Assembly (NCBI RefSeq): GCF_001625305.1
Contig: NW_017803876.1
Location: 752,616-816,615 of the forward strand
Direction of reading: 5' to 3'
DNA: 64,000 nt
Source of the DNA: Branchiostoma belcheri
Lineage: Eukaryota; Chordata; Leptocardii; Amphioxiformes; Branchiostomatidae
Shown: one piece after another, positions 23,399-37,400 of the stretch
Numbering within the stretch: position 1 is the first letter of the stretch
Layout: each line of letters starts with the position of its first letter
Position numbers and translations under genes: made by a program
The notes under the pieces: generated by a model
Databases searched by the model: none
What the model was told of the DNA's origin: nothing
The model's input: the letters and a program-made list of their open reading frames with translations, nothing else

Positions 23399-25430
23399 TC
23401 ACTGCGCGTGTGCCTGGGCGTGCGCCTGCGCCTGTTTGTAGGTCTTTGGCGGCAGCTCCGGCGCCTGGGGCACGTGTCCGACCGGCGACATCGGCGGCAC
23501 AGTTCCGCCGTTGATGCCGAACGTCGACGACGTCCTCCGAGGGGGCAGGGGGGGCCTGTGGTCAGGCACGGCGACAGGAGTTCTGGGGGGGAGGTCAGGC
23601 ACTGGTAAGGGAGTCCTGGGGGGCAGCTCGGGTGCGTCCGAGGACTGCGGAATTCCGCCGCGGGGGGTCATGGGAGGCTCCTCGCGAGACGAGTCCCGTT
23701 TTCTTGTCCGTGGCGGCAGCGGGGGAGGACTGGCGTTGTCGGAATCTGCCTGGCGGGGGTGCTTCCCTGCAGAGGAGGGGTCTGAAAGGGCACGCAACAA
23801 AGCAGGATCATTAAGAATCATTTAATTAAAAACTGATGAGGCAAATTTTCAACATCAAATCAATATTACAGTATGCATAATACTTGCAACAAATTTAAAC
23901 CTCCTATTCCTCAGTCTGTGACATCCAACTGACAATAATCAAGCAAATCTGAATGCCTTTTGATTTTCCTCACAGTGATAGATTCATGGACAGTTTTCTT
24001 AGGCATCTTTACTGGCTTAACTTAAGAAATCAATTCAGTACAACTTATTACAAACAACTGTCTGAGTGGCATTTGCAAGCAATGAAGTCCAGGCCACTTG
24101 ACAAGTACAAGTTTACTAGTGGGACTGATTGGCCTTGCTTGGGGTAATTCATAACAACAAGCAGAAAAGTCCACCGTATCTTCTATAACATCTGAACACT
24201 TTGTGTTACTTTCACTGATATCTGAAAACCTGGTATATTACTTTCGCGTAACATCCGAAAACTTTGCGTTACTTTCAGTTAACATCCAAACACTTATGTT
24301 AACTCCCTTTAACAAATGTGTCAAAGATTTGATTAAACAGTTGATGGATAAATAAAACAGTGCTATCTTTAGGTAATGTACGGTAGCGTTAAAGTAGTAG
24401 TAGACGTTGGAGGAAATACGGTAGACTGATTGTTGTACATACAATAGAAAGAGACATGCAGGTGTGATTAGATCAGAGCAGTAGGACGGGAGTGTGTCCT
24501 ACCTGGCGTGATCAGTACAGGCGCAAACACACTGTTTAGACCTAGCAGGTCAGAGCAGAAAACAAAGATTCTTCACTAACAAAAGCATAATGCATTTCAC
24601 ATCGCACGGGAGTAATATAAAAACAAGGAGGAAAAAGAAACAGAGAGTGTGCAATGAAGGGAAGTTGACTGTGACAGAGTGCTCACTTACAGGTTTCATT
24701 CGTTCAAAAAAGGAGGATGGTATTAAAAAAAGAGAGTTTCCAAGTATTGCAGAAGTCACAATGTACCTGACAAGTTCGACAACTACCTTGTTTTCTGCTG
24801 CTGATATGTTTGTTTGTTATGTTAATTTTTAAAAGCAAGAAGGCAGATCTTATGAGTACGTTAGCAGAATGTACTGCACCTGTGCGAATCCCGTAATGTA
24901 TCGTGCATAAGGTCGTATTCGCGTATATAAGGTTAACATCCCGTCTGTAGTTTCCAAAAGTTATGTAGGAAAAGATACTGTCTGCAACGGACAAAATTCT
25001 GATGCAACGTTGACCAAACATGCAACGAAAACCTTGGAAAACTCAGGGTTTCGCACTGGTGTAGTACGTTCTGCCGACGTGCTGATCTTATGTGTACAAT
25101 AACAGCAGAGCAAGGCCAGTGGAGCAGAGCGGAGCCGGGCTTACTTTGAGCCGGTCCGGACGGCGGGATCTGTACGGGCGCGAACACGCTGTGGTCGAAG
25201 CCGGTGTTGGAGGGCGGGGTGAGCGGCGTGCGTGGGGAGGGGGGCGTGTTGACGTGCGGCGTGGTGGAGCCCCCCGCGTCGTCATCGTGAACCTCGTGGT
25301 ACCGGAAGGACCTCGGCTCCTTGTCCAGCGGGACCAGGTTTCCGCCCCGCAGCGTCCCCGACACGGACATGTGCCGGGAGGAGCTGGGCTTGATGCCAGG
25401 GGTCTTCAGGGGGTAGTCCGTTTTCCTTTG
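23399..25430 (-). CDS. SOS: SOS exons for the proline-rich, SH3-binding tail
   Basis: Exons 25145-25430 and 23399-23781 (stop TGA at 23401-23399). The acceptor of the first is taken as TTTGTAG followed by CAAAGGAAAACGG because only this keeps phase 0. The tail holds several PxxPxR/K motifs: [37 protein letters not shown] and the terminal PELPPKTYK, matching GRB2/drk SH3 ligands of SOS. The base composition is much richer in GC than the surrounding introns. An alternative exon between the two cannot be excluded but is not needed for phase. Confidence 0.93.
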
Positions 25431-28400
25431 CTACAAATGGATAAAATGTAAAAATGTAACTTCAGGGGGTAGTCCGTTTTCCTTTGCTGAAAATGGATAA
25501 AATGTAAAAATGTAACTTCAGGGGGTAGTCCGTTTTCCTTTGCTGAAAATGGATAAAATGTAAAAATGTAACTTCAGGGGGTAGTCCGTTTTCCTTTGCT
25601 ACAAATGGATAAAATGTAAAAATGTAACTTCAGGGGGTGGTCCGTTTTCCTTTGCTGAAAATGGACAAAATGGGCACCTTTGAACAAGGTTTAGAGTTAG
25701 ATGTTCAAAGGTTAGGTGTAACAAGTTGTGCCTGCGAAGCTGGTGTGTTACGCCGAAGGGCGGTTATATCGGCTATACAGATACAGACACGGAAATGTAA
25801 GAAGAAAAAACATCAAGACAATGTAAAACCTTTTTTTTAGGGGGTAGTCTGTTTTCCTTTGCTGAAAATGGACAGAAAGTGAGGAAAAAAACATCAAGTC
25901 ACAATATCAAATGGAGCAAACTTTTCGACTTCAGGGGGTAGTCTGTTTTCCTTTGCTAAAAATGGATAAAATGTGAGAGAAAAAAACATCAAGACGATAT
26001 CAATACAATAAAAAAGGGAGAAAACCTTGTGTTTTCCTTTTGTTTTCCTTTGCTACAAAATGCATAACGTAAAAATGTAATTGCAGGAGGTAGTCAGTTT
26101 TCCTTTACTAAAAATGGACAAAATATGAGGGGAAAAGGACATCAACACAATATCAAGATAATACAAAAGGACCCCTGACTTGTTTTTCTTTGCTAAAATT
26201 GGATAAAATGTAAAAGGAAATAACATCAAGAGAACATAAAAGGATTTTTTTTCTTTGCAAAAGGTGAGAAGAAAAAGACATCAAGACAATCTAATATTAC
26301 AATTCAATATATTACTGAAATCAGAACCTGAATTACTCATCCACGCAGTTTTGATTTTGATTGATCCTTTTGAACAGGAGAATTTTTTATAAGTGGGTAA
26401 AAACTTCAAAGGATTTTTTCTTAACCACAATACTGGTGAGTCTATTCCATCTGTTTGGATTTTTATGAAGCATGATGCTTAAGACTGAACGTCAATCATG
26501 CTATGTAATTATTGTCAACTCTAGAATCAGTAACAGTACTGAAAATAAGCAATCTTAAATTCAATAATGAAAATGTCACAAGACAAAAATTGCCATGAAC
26601 AAAATCACAAAAAAGGGCAATATCAGAAGAAACAAAACACACAAACTAATTCAATACTCGTACTGGGGAAATTTTTTGGCCAGAATTTTTACCCCATGCC
26701 GTGCTACATGCTTAACACTGCAGACAAATTCAGAGTCCTGACTTACATATTTGGGTGGCTGCTTCGCGTTTCTGGGCTCGATCTCCAAGGACTGCTTGTA
26801 CAGGTAGTCATCAAACTCCTGTTCTGTCCTACCTTCCAGGGGGTCCAGACTCTCAAAGAATCTCTGTGAAGTAAAACAACACAGTTTGCAAATATATATT
26901 AGTACATGTATGAGCTCCCACACACATGCAGAGTCTATATATACTAGGTAACTGTTCTCTGGAGTTAGTAATCAATTTGCTGAAGTGTTAATCCATCTCC
27001 GTCCTGCCTTCCAGGGGGTCCAGATTCTCAAAGAATCTCTGTGATCTAAAAGATCATAGTCAGCACATGATTTTACCTAACTCTCCCACACACAAAGAGT
27101 CACATGTATACTAGGTAAATGTTTTCTGGAGTAAGTAATCAATTTCCTAAGGCATTAAGAAAAGAAAAACAGTCACACATGCTCCGTCCTGACTTTGGTA
27201 CGTCCAGAATCTCTGTGAAATAAAAGACCACAGTCTAATAATATTGAGGTCTCACTTACCCACAGACAAAGTTTCATGACAATCCAATCTTGAGTTATTG
27301 TGCTAAATCACACACACACACACGCACGCACAACATTCTGGCAAAGGTATTGACTAAGACTAACTGACCTCCTACACATACGTAGCATGAGTTTACATAT
27401 AGGTACTACATACATGTATTCTCTGGAATTCTCAGTAATTAATTTCCTAAAGCCTTAATCCAATAAGCCAGTCAAACAAAATCTCTGCTTACCCTAACTT
27501 AAACTGAAAATCTGTCAAACATCACACACATACACACAACGTTAATACAACAGTACAGGACCACAACTTGTACTCCTGCCACCTCACCCCATCTATCCCT
27601 TTGCCTGGGAATACTGGTCCGAGTACCACACAGCAAGGAACATGGTCAAGCTTTAACATGAGTTTGGAAACCAAAAAGTAGCAGCTAGCCCTGTAGTCCC
27701 ACCCAGACCAACTGAAGCCACACGACACTGCAGCTAGCAGCCAGGCTTTAAGGGTTGTTATGAAAGCACAATTATCTGTAACGTGTGAGTGACTCATCCC
27801 GCCTACTTCCGCACTTCCGCCCGAACAAAATCAATAACATCCGGAAAGGGGCTTCATACATATTCATCAGCCTTCCCTTTGTGCAATTACTCACGGAAGG
27901 TCACCCACAGAAACCACTTGGAACAAAAAAATCCAATAGACACAGATTCATGGATGGAAGCAATGAATATCTAACTAACATGTCGAGATATCTAGCAAAG
28001 CCAGTGTTGAGTATGAAATATTTATATAATACATATATTTCAGAAGTCATTACAAATCGTGATACACCAGAACATTGTTACCATTTAATGCCACATTACT
28101 GTGAATTTGAGGCCAGCGATTTTATAGCTGGATTTTCATGAGATAGGATAGAGGACTGAGAAAAGTCGGGCACCAGAAATACTGAATAAATACACTGTCC
28201 AAATCATTTTGATCAAGCAATCCCACCGGAAGAGTAATTTTCTATACTTCTGTGCATCTTGTAGCTTTCAGACTGATCCTAAATAATTTAACATAAGCAC
28301 ATGTTACTACTAGCTAAGGATTACTTCAACTTTGGCAGAATATAGAAACTGATGAGGATTTTCTGACTGACTGTCTTTAAACCTGACAAAGCAGAATGAC

Positions 28401-31400
28401 TCTCCTGAAATGTGGATTCTGCAAGTCTACTACTATCTATGAACTCAACTCAAGTCACTCAAGAATAGACTATTTCTTTCATGCTTGGGACATTAAACCG
28501 TTACCCTTTGAGATGTCTATCAAATTACATTACAGGAGAGCTTGATCTAACTATTCTAAATGTAGACTTTCTAAAACCTCGTTAAATACTACTAAATAGC
28601 TGCAGATAGACGACCTACGTTTGGTTGACACTTGGGATGATGATGCCCCATACCAACTGTGCCGGCGGCCCAGAGACTAACTCCAATCATTTAGACTCTG
28701 ACACCAGGTGAAACAATCCCGAATACAGATCCCCACCCAGCCAGCCTGCCAGCAGTGCAGAAGAAATGTCACCAGCCAGACTAAGTAATGATCGGTGGGT
28801 GGATAGATTGAAGGGAGGCATCACAGGAAGAGCCAATGATGTCAGAGGGATTAAGAAATTATAGTGGTTATCAGCGTGTGGGTGGGAGTGTGTGGGCGGC
28901 GTGTGTGCCGCAATCATCCCGGCGCTCGCTCGCTCGCCTCTTCAATGACATCAGCACAACGTCGTGGATCATAACCACTTCCCTGCTGCCCCCTGCACCC
29001 GGGACACGAGCCCCGTCCCGAGGGGTGTGATCGTACTGGAGGCCGGATGGCAGCACCCGGGGAACTACAAAGGTCAGGGTGGACTGGGGCAACGGAGCGC
29101 TTTGCTGTGTAGAACAGCGGGAGAGTTTGGCCACAGCAAGTAATTTTTAAGGATGACATCAGCGAGCGCATTAATTTTTGCCTGATTTTGAAGAAAAAAA
29201 AAACAAGAAATTTTTTTTCCCCTCTGACAGTGGTCAACGTGACGAAAATGGGAAAAGACACCTGTTGTCATGCCGGAACGTGGATGGCTGATAACTATGA
29301 AGAGAGAAGACAAGAAAAGGCTCTGATTTGAAGTTTTGTTTTTGTTTTTAGAGAAGAGAAGACAAGAAAAGGCTCTGATTTGAAGTTTTGTTTTTCACTT
29401 TGATGTTGTGATATGTGATGGTGGCTGTGTATATGTGATGTGTCCACTGAATCAAAACCATTTGTACCATGATTGAGCCAAGATTTGAAATTGTGGAAAC
29501 CTTGTTTTTTTTCGGCCCGCCTTGTTTTTTTTTTTTTCACCCACTCCCATTAGATTTGGAGTCTGCAGAGGATGTCATCCATAAAATTTACTTGCTGTGG
29601 CCTTAGTCTGCCAAGCCCACGTTTGCCCCTCCTCGGCCTTGATTCCGGTGGTGTGGGGGCGGGCCTGCATGCCGCTTTACCCAACCAAACTCAAATCAAA
29701 TGATTATGGAATAAATGATAAGCACGGGGAATACAGGAGACAATATCCCCCGATTACTCAACGTGATTCTGCGCGCAAACCAGATCATATTTTCTCTGAC
29801 CCAATGAATTTCTGTACCTTTTTTTTTTCCTTGAATGTGGTTAAGACAATCACAGCAGACTAGCATGGAGATCTATCTGCCCATCTTCTTTATCAGAATT
29901 CCCTAAACTGTAGAGTTCCACCCTATCCTGCTCACTGCCCAAATTCATGGCCTCCACCGACGGAAAGGGGGTGTTGGAATGACGTCACGTTGCCGGCCTC
30001 CAGCCCACATACCCACGTCCTGGGACGATATCTACTATCAATCTGAAATCTGCTATCTGTACACCGTCTACCACTTGTCATAGGAACTGTCCAATGTGCA
30101 GCACTTGAAATTCACTTCTGAGAATAGGTGGACTGCTACACTTAACCTAACAATTTAGGTGTTCTGAAAAAAAATAATTCTGAGCTTAACATGAGAAAAA
30201 TTCTACAGCTAACTTCAAAACTTTAAACAAGTTTACTATTCTTTTTATACTTAAATGTCAAGAATATACTTTATCTGTATATTAGTGTACAATAGTAGGT
30301 GCACAGCTCCAGTTTTGAATGTACTGAAGTACACACAGTATTTTGAGTCCTGAATGTATAAGATTTGTATTACTGTGTTAACTTGTGTAACAATCTTTAA
30401 AAGATTTTTTCATCACTTTACAGAGCCATTTCATTTTCTATGGCTAAACAATGATGTTCTGATCATGAATTCTCATTATCCTACAGCCAAATACATACTA
30501 TTGTTGTTTACAGCTGTCATACTTAATAATGTTACCCTTCTTTTCTCAAACACATCCGATCGAAAATTTTATTTATAATGTCAAATGTAAGGGAAGGGAA
30601 ATTCTTCAAATTAATCAGTGATAATAAAACCAGCATCACAACTACTGAAGTAAAAACCTTTGTTAACATCTCGAACTTGAATTCAAAACAGGACTTAGAT
30701 GGTACGGCCACCTCCAGAGAATGGACAGGGACAGATGGCCGAAGAGGATCCTCACACTGGATGTGGAGGGTCCAAACCCCCGTGGCCGCCCCAGAAGAAA
30801 ATGGTATGACAACGTACGGGAGGACCTCCACCACCTGAACCTAGATATTATTGACCCACAGGACAGAGACAAGTGGTGTGCTGCCATCAAGCCCCAGATG
30901 TATTGTGCAAGCACGTCTAACCCTCGGAAGACGGGGAACAACAGACGATAAACCGGACAGTGAGTGAGTGAGTGAGTGAGCACTTCCTAGTAGTTTTGTC
31001 ACATACAAATACACTACGTAATGTACATTAGTATTTGCAGTACAATCAACCCAATGTACTGGGAGCAATCTTTTTTCCACTGACAAACCTGTTCAAGTAC
31101 GTAAAAAGGCATCATACCATCATTTATCTATAATGGTTGCATGTTGCATCAATCAATACTCTGCATGTACCCCAAAATTAAACTAACTTCCCTATTATAC
31201 CCCTAACCCCCCCTGTCCCCCTGTGCCAGATGTACTCCCCCCTAACACCCCCTGTACTGACTTACCCTGCTCCACAGTTAGACAGTAGGGCTGGTTCTGA
31301 TACTGGAACCCCCCTCTAACCCTCACCCTGTACTGACTTACCCTGATGTCCTGCTCCACAGTTAGACAGTAGGGCTGATTCTGATACTGGAACCCCCCTC

Positions 31401-34400
31401 TAAACCCTCCCCCTGTACTGACTTACCCTGATGTCCTGCTCCACAGTTAGACAGTAGGGCTGGTTCTGGTACTGCTGAATCTCCCCTGTGATCTCAGCCA
31501 CTTTTCTTCTCTTGCTGAAGTTGATAATCCCGTCAGGGTAGTTTGGGAGGAAGTCAGGGTTGCCTTCTTCCGTCTTAAGTATGTTCGTCAAGTACATGCC
31601 TAGGGAAGAGACGTAATAATGTTACAGTCAGATGTGCAAAGGTTATGTGTAACAGGTCGTTCAGTATAATATAGCCAGTTCCCACACACTGTGTGCCTGT
31701 GAAGCTGGTGTGCTATGCTGAAGGTTGGTTATACAGTACTGGCTACACATGTATACAACAAAAGTACTGACAGACTACAATGTACTCTGACTCGCCATGC
31801 TCCGAGAGTGGCTGTCAACACATACCACCTTCAAAGATACAGATACAAAAGAAAGTGTGTTATGCCAAAGGGTGGTTATACCGGCTATACAGATACAGAA
31901 GCTGGTGTGTTACGCCAAAGGATGGTTATACCAGCTATACATATACGGATACAAAAGCAAGTGTCTTATGCCAAAGGGCAGTTATACTGGCTATACAGAT
32001 ACAGAAGCTGGTGTGTTATGCCAAAGGCCAGTTATACTGGCTATACAGATACAGAAGCTGGTGTGTTATGCTAAAGGGCAGTTATACCGGCTATACAGAG
32101 ATACAGAATGAAATCACAGTGGGCATATTTCTTCCTTACATTAAATTTGCGTCTCAGGCCATAAAAAAAACACACATTATTCAACACAACATGGAGTAGG
32201 GGCAATGGAAATAGGCTGTGGCCCTATTGACATACCCAATGATCATGATCAGCAAACTGCTGCCATAAAAGTAAAGACATCCTAGGCACAACTATTGGGA
32301 TTGAAAGGACCAAAATGTTGTTATCTATATCTTGCCTTCATCTTGAAAACATGCTTCCTTCAGACCCACTCAACGCAAACGACGCCACATTATGTACTTT
32401 ACTTCTTACAGGTAGCCCTCCCTCCCATACCCTACCCACTGCCGTATCTTTGATATTGTGTTTAACTATATCCACCACTCTGGAAGATTTGACCAATCTC
32501 ATTAATGTTATGCTATAGGTATTGGTGCGCCAGCCACTTTTATTTTATGTTTATGTTATACTTTATGTCATCTTTATGTTAACATTTGTATTATGTTTTA
32601 TGAGCAGCGGATTCACATAAGCACAACAAGTGCTTCCTATCCAATGCTCAAAAATCCATGTGAATAAAATAAAATAAAAACTATTGGGATATGGGCCGGT
32701 GAAAAATCACGTGGGTGTGAAAAATTGCAGTACTGTTAAATACTGTGGGTGTGAGGAACTGCAGTTAAATATTGCTTCCATTTCCTAGTAGCATACGGAC
32801 ACGGCCGCTGCATGCATAACCGTGTAGATTAGATTAAGGAATCACGGATCCAGTTAGTACGGAGGCGAGCGTAGGTGTAGTCAGGGGGAGAGGGAAAGCG
32901 ACCGTGAAACGGTGGGCGGACTCCGATCCAATCAGCGCAATTAAAGGACGGTCAAGGATGCAGCAGGAGGAAATCAAACGTGTCGTTTCTTGCGACATCG
33001 TTATGAAAAGAGATTAATCACCTTCCAAAGCACTCCCTTTTTCAATTTGCTACAATCAGAGCCAGGAGCTGTGTTGATCTGTATGCACGACACATACACG
33101 TGTACACGTACAGGACTCATAATACTTTTTTTTTACACAGTCCTGTGCAGGTGCACCCGTACTGGACAAATTTTACCTGCATCACGCAAAATTTAGAAAT
33201 TATAGATTAAACTGATAAGAAACTGTGGTGACCATTTCTTTTATACTTCATAGGTGGTCAGAGTCAATACAGCTAATGAAAATCCACCCAACCTACAATT
33301 GTATGTAAACCCAGTACATAGACCAGTGCAGGTTAGGTGCAGGTAGACATCGGAAATACCTGAAAAGTTCCATTTTTACTTGCATATGTGGGTGGTATTT
33401 TGAGCCACAATGTATAAGTTACCAGCATGCAACTATGTGGTGCATAATACTATTTCATTTTGTCTTTCAAGGCAAAAGGGATGGGTGAAACCAGCACAAG
33501 ACAAACAAAGCAAACAACGTGTAACACACAGTGACTCAGGATGGAACACAATAAGCCAAAAAGCAGTTACTCAAGCAACTGGATATGATTTTGAAAACGT
33601 CAGACGTTTCAGCTAGTATCCACTAGCTTTCGTCAGTGACTGAGAGACCAGAGGGGAAAACAGGTTTATAAGCACAACCCATTGATTGATATGCAAATAA
33701 AGTGAAGACAAATCATATCCAGTTGCTTGAGTAACTGCTTTTTGGCGTATCGTATTACCAGGTCCTGGATGTCTAACCTTCATCGACGTGGAACACAATA
33801 AACCTGAAAGGACTCAAACATGTCCTGATTCAAATTGTAAGATCATTACTGTGCAATAATGGAGATTTCAAACAGTTCATGTATGTCATCATGAAAGTTC
33901 ATTTGTGCTGGTAGTTACATGTTTAAAGTTAGAACCTTAGATCCAACACAATCATCAGGGCCCATCACACTTCACTCAACCGCGATGGGGTCCGACATCG
34001 TCTACCAGATACCTTTGACCCAGTGACGTCACACTTCAAAGAGGCCACGTGACAAGCCTCACTGGGTCAGTCTACTGAGGAAGACCCGAGTGACTGGTCA
34101 AAAGCTCTAGGTGAGAGAACTCTATTGTATTGGATCTAAAGTTTTAACTTTAACCATTTTTTTTACGTCACTTACTCACCAAAAAAAGGCACACATGGTG
34201 GGTTGATGGAGCGGAGCTTTTCTGTGTACTTCTTGTAGTGATCGGCGTTCAACTCCTTGGCAGCATCCAGAGCAGCCAGCTTTTTCTCAGATACTTGCTG
34301 TAAGATAAGCGGTGTACATAACTGACATGGGAAAACTTGCATTGTTGACTGTACATCTGTGCAAAGTGTCAGTAAATAATCAGTCAGTTTTGACAATACA

Positions 34401-37400
34401 AAATACTCTACGTCAATTTATTTATTTATTTCTGTCTTCTTTATACAGGCAAGGACATTATACACATAATGTCCTTGATACAGGGTAGACGCACTCAGTA
34501 CAATATACTGCTTTACAGGCGTGCCCTGTACAGATATACATAAACACCAACAACAGTAAGACAAAATAACCAAAAGTAACATATATATATACACAACCGA
34601 GCATCAAAATCGATGGATCAGGCTGGGTGGAGGTCAGCAATGTTGTTTTATCAGCTTCTTGAAACAGTGGCCAGATTATGACACAATATTATGACACATA
34701 TCTGCACATCCACACTGGCTCATAGTAAACCATCCTACTTCACTGGGCTTCACATTCAGCCTGTTGCAACCCCCAGATGCCAGTATTTTCTATAGCAGAT
34801 TCAGGTTGATGAGCATGACTTTTAATTTATGCGTGACACAGACTCGCAGTGAAACTGGTGTCTCCTCGCAGAGGATGAACTGAACTGAATATGCTATGAC
34901 AAAGCAGATGGACTACAAGATTCAAAATGGTAAATACTAGAAACATCTTCAAAACAGTGTTTTTGCCAAAAGCGAAAATGAGCGTTACGACCAATCTCAC
35001 CTTAAAGGTGTGTTCCAGCCTGTGTACGGCTGCAGATTCCAGCGCACTCACAATCTCCAGGACTCCGTTAAAATTGTTCAGTTCCTGGAACACCTTTACA
35101 CAAAACGGAAGAAAAAAAGCCATGTTTAATCAGAAGAGATATTTCGCAAAAAAAAGTTTGTCTCATCCTTTGTTGTCAGCAGAAAAGTTTTCAACGTCCA
35201 ATGTAGATTCTTAGCATACATTTGTGTTAATCATCATTCCCCCAGTTTTGTCCCCTCCTATCTAAATCTGTTGTTACTACAAGACACAAAATGACAACCC
35301 ACACTTCTTTGTGGCAGAAATTGGGGGCAAGGTGAGTGTCACACTTATCAAATATACAAAGTCACATAGCTATGACGGGTACACATCTAAATCACGTCTC
35401 CTAGTTAGGTCATGCTACAAGCACAAACATTAACCCTTAATATGCAACAAGACATCTTTGTGTTCAATGCAGTCTCCTTGACAATAGTAGTTAAGAATTC
35501 ACAAATTAGAGTACCCAAAAAGAAGATGAATAGGGCATTATAGGATACTGGTAAATATAGAAAGTGGGAAGGAGAAAACTGCCAGCTTGTGGGTGGCTAA
35601 AAAATGTTTTAGGGTTTCAAACATGCACAGGAAACTCACCATGAGGATTTCTATAACTCTAGACAGCATGGCCACTCTTTCATCGATGTTGCGAGCTTCC
35701 ACAATGCACCTCTCCATCCATCTGGTCAACTGGTGACACAACAACAAACTTAAGAACAACCACTGACTAATGATCTTAATGTGTCAAAACTTCTTCCCAT
35801 ACGACACTCTTGGTGAAACTTTCTACTACTGGCCATCCTTTGCATCCCTGAATGTAACAGAATAATGATGAATTCCAAGACAATTTTGGCAAGTGGTGTT
35901 CAGCTGTAGCCAGTGTTTTCGCCAGGCGACCGTCCAGCCGTCCTTTGACGCTCTCTTCCCGCTGGGGACGGCCTGAGCCAGAAAGGAGACCGTCCTTTAT
36001 CAACAATTATTTGCCTCTCAAAATGCGGGAAATAGCCTTTGAGAGCGTTATAAATTTCAAAATTTAGGACCACTGTAGTAAGCTCGCCGCTCCGCCCTCC
36101 ATGGGACGGCCTTCGGGCGTTGGTCTGGCAGAAACACTGGCTGTAGCTGACTGTGTCATGCAAAGTGGACGCACTGTAAGTAAATAGGACCACGTTGGAA
36201 TTTATGTCTCGAGCACAATTAAAAATCTAATTTCCAACTTCACTAATTCTTTCCTTTCTTCATCTTACATTGAATGAGAGCTGAATGTTGAGTCAAACTG
36301 GAAAAAATGTCTCATTCAGAATCATTTTTTGTAATTAGCTACACAAACTTTATTTGATTTGGCCCTACCCCACGTGACCCAGTCTCACGTGACGGCCTTT
36401 TCGGTTTTAGTTTGGCTCCCACAGCCACGTTTTTTGGTTGCTCTGCAAATTCACCCACCACCGCCCCTTCTCCACCATTTCATATACGTCTTAATGATAA
36501 GATTGTTACCATATTTTCCTTTAGGGAAATAGTATTGAAGTAAGGCGTTTGTCCAAGGAAAAGTGTAGAATAAAAAGCTTTTCCCTTTTCTTCGGCCAAT
36601 ACTGCGTTCCTGTGTTCTTTGAGTGAAAGATAATTTGGAAATGTCTTGAGAAAAGTTTGTTGCTTACACATGTGGAGTGATGGATCATCTTGAGTAAGTT
36701 GGGCGACGTCTTGTGCTTGTCCTTCTTGGTCCAGACACTTCCTACCAACTCCGACGGCTTCACAGCTCTGAGGAAGGACATTCAAGGAGACTTAAATGAA
36801 TATACTTGAAGCTTCTGATGTCCCGGGTACATGTACACAGGTATGTTAAGCTACAGACAGTATACATTACATTGCTTGACCAGAGCTTTACCATTTGGCC
36901 AACTGTACTTAAAAAAGGTTAAATGCCCTCAAACTGAGGATGAAGCATGGCACTTTTTAATCAGCTAGTAATACAATGCAGCTTTGCTACAGCTCACGTA
37001 ATTTAAATAATAGTTATGAGATGCTTATGGAAGGAAAAAACATACAACATACAGTATAAATTCTGAAGTTACAGCAAGTGAAACAAGCGTGAAACATTCA
37101 AAACGCAACAAAATCATTCCTTCTCCTGAGCAGATCACTCACCTGTATAAATCAAACTCGAGTAACGTCAACTGTCTGGCAATTTCTATTGGATGGAGCT
37201 GCGGAAAAGATTTTGGTTCAGAATTGAGAAAAATCAGAGACATCATGTCCAATATGCAAGTGCAATATGTGCTAATACATGTTACTTATTAGTGAATGAA
37301 TGAAGACCTTTATTGTACATTTTGCCCCACTGGGCTAAAGACAGGTCACATATTGACAAAGTACATCTTTCATCAATGTTGAATAATAAAACTGCTATAG

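Noticed and set aside
23511..23825. Gly/Arg-rich plus-strand frame
   Set aside because: Shadow of the proline-rich SOS last exon on the opposite strand.
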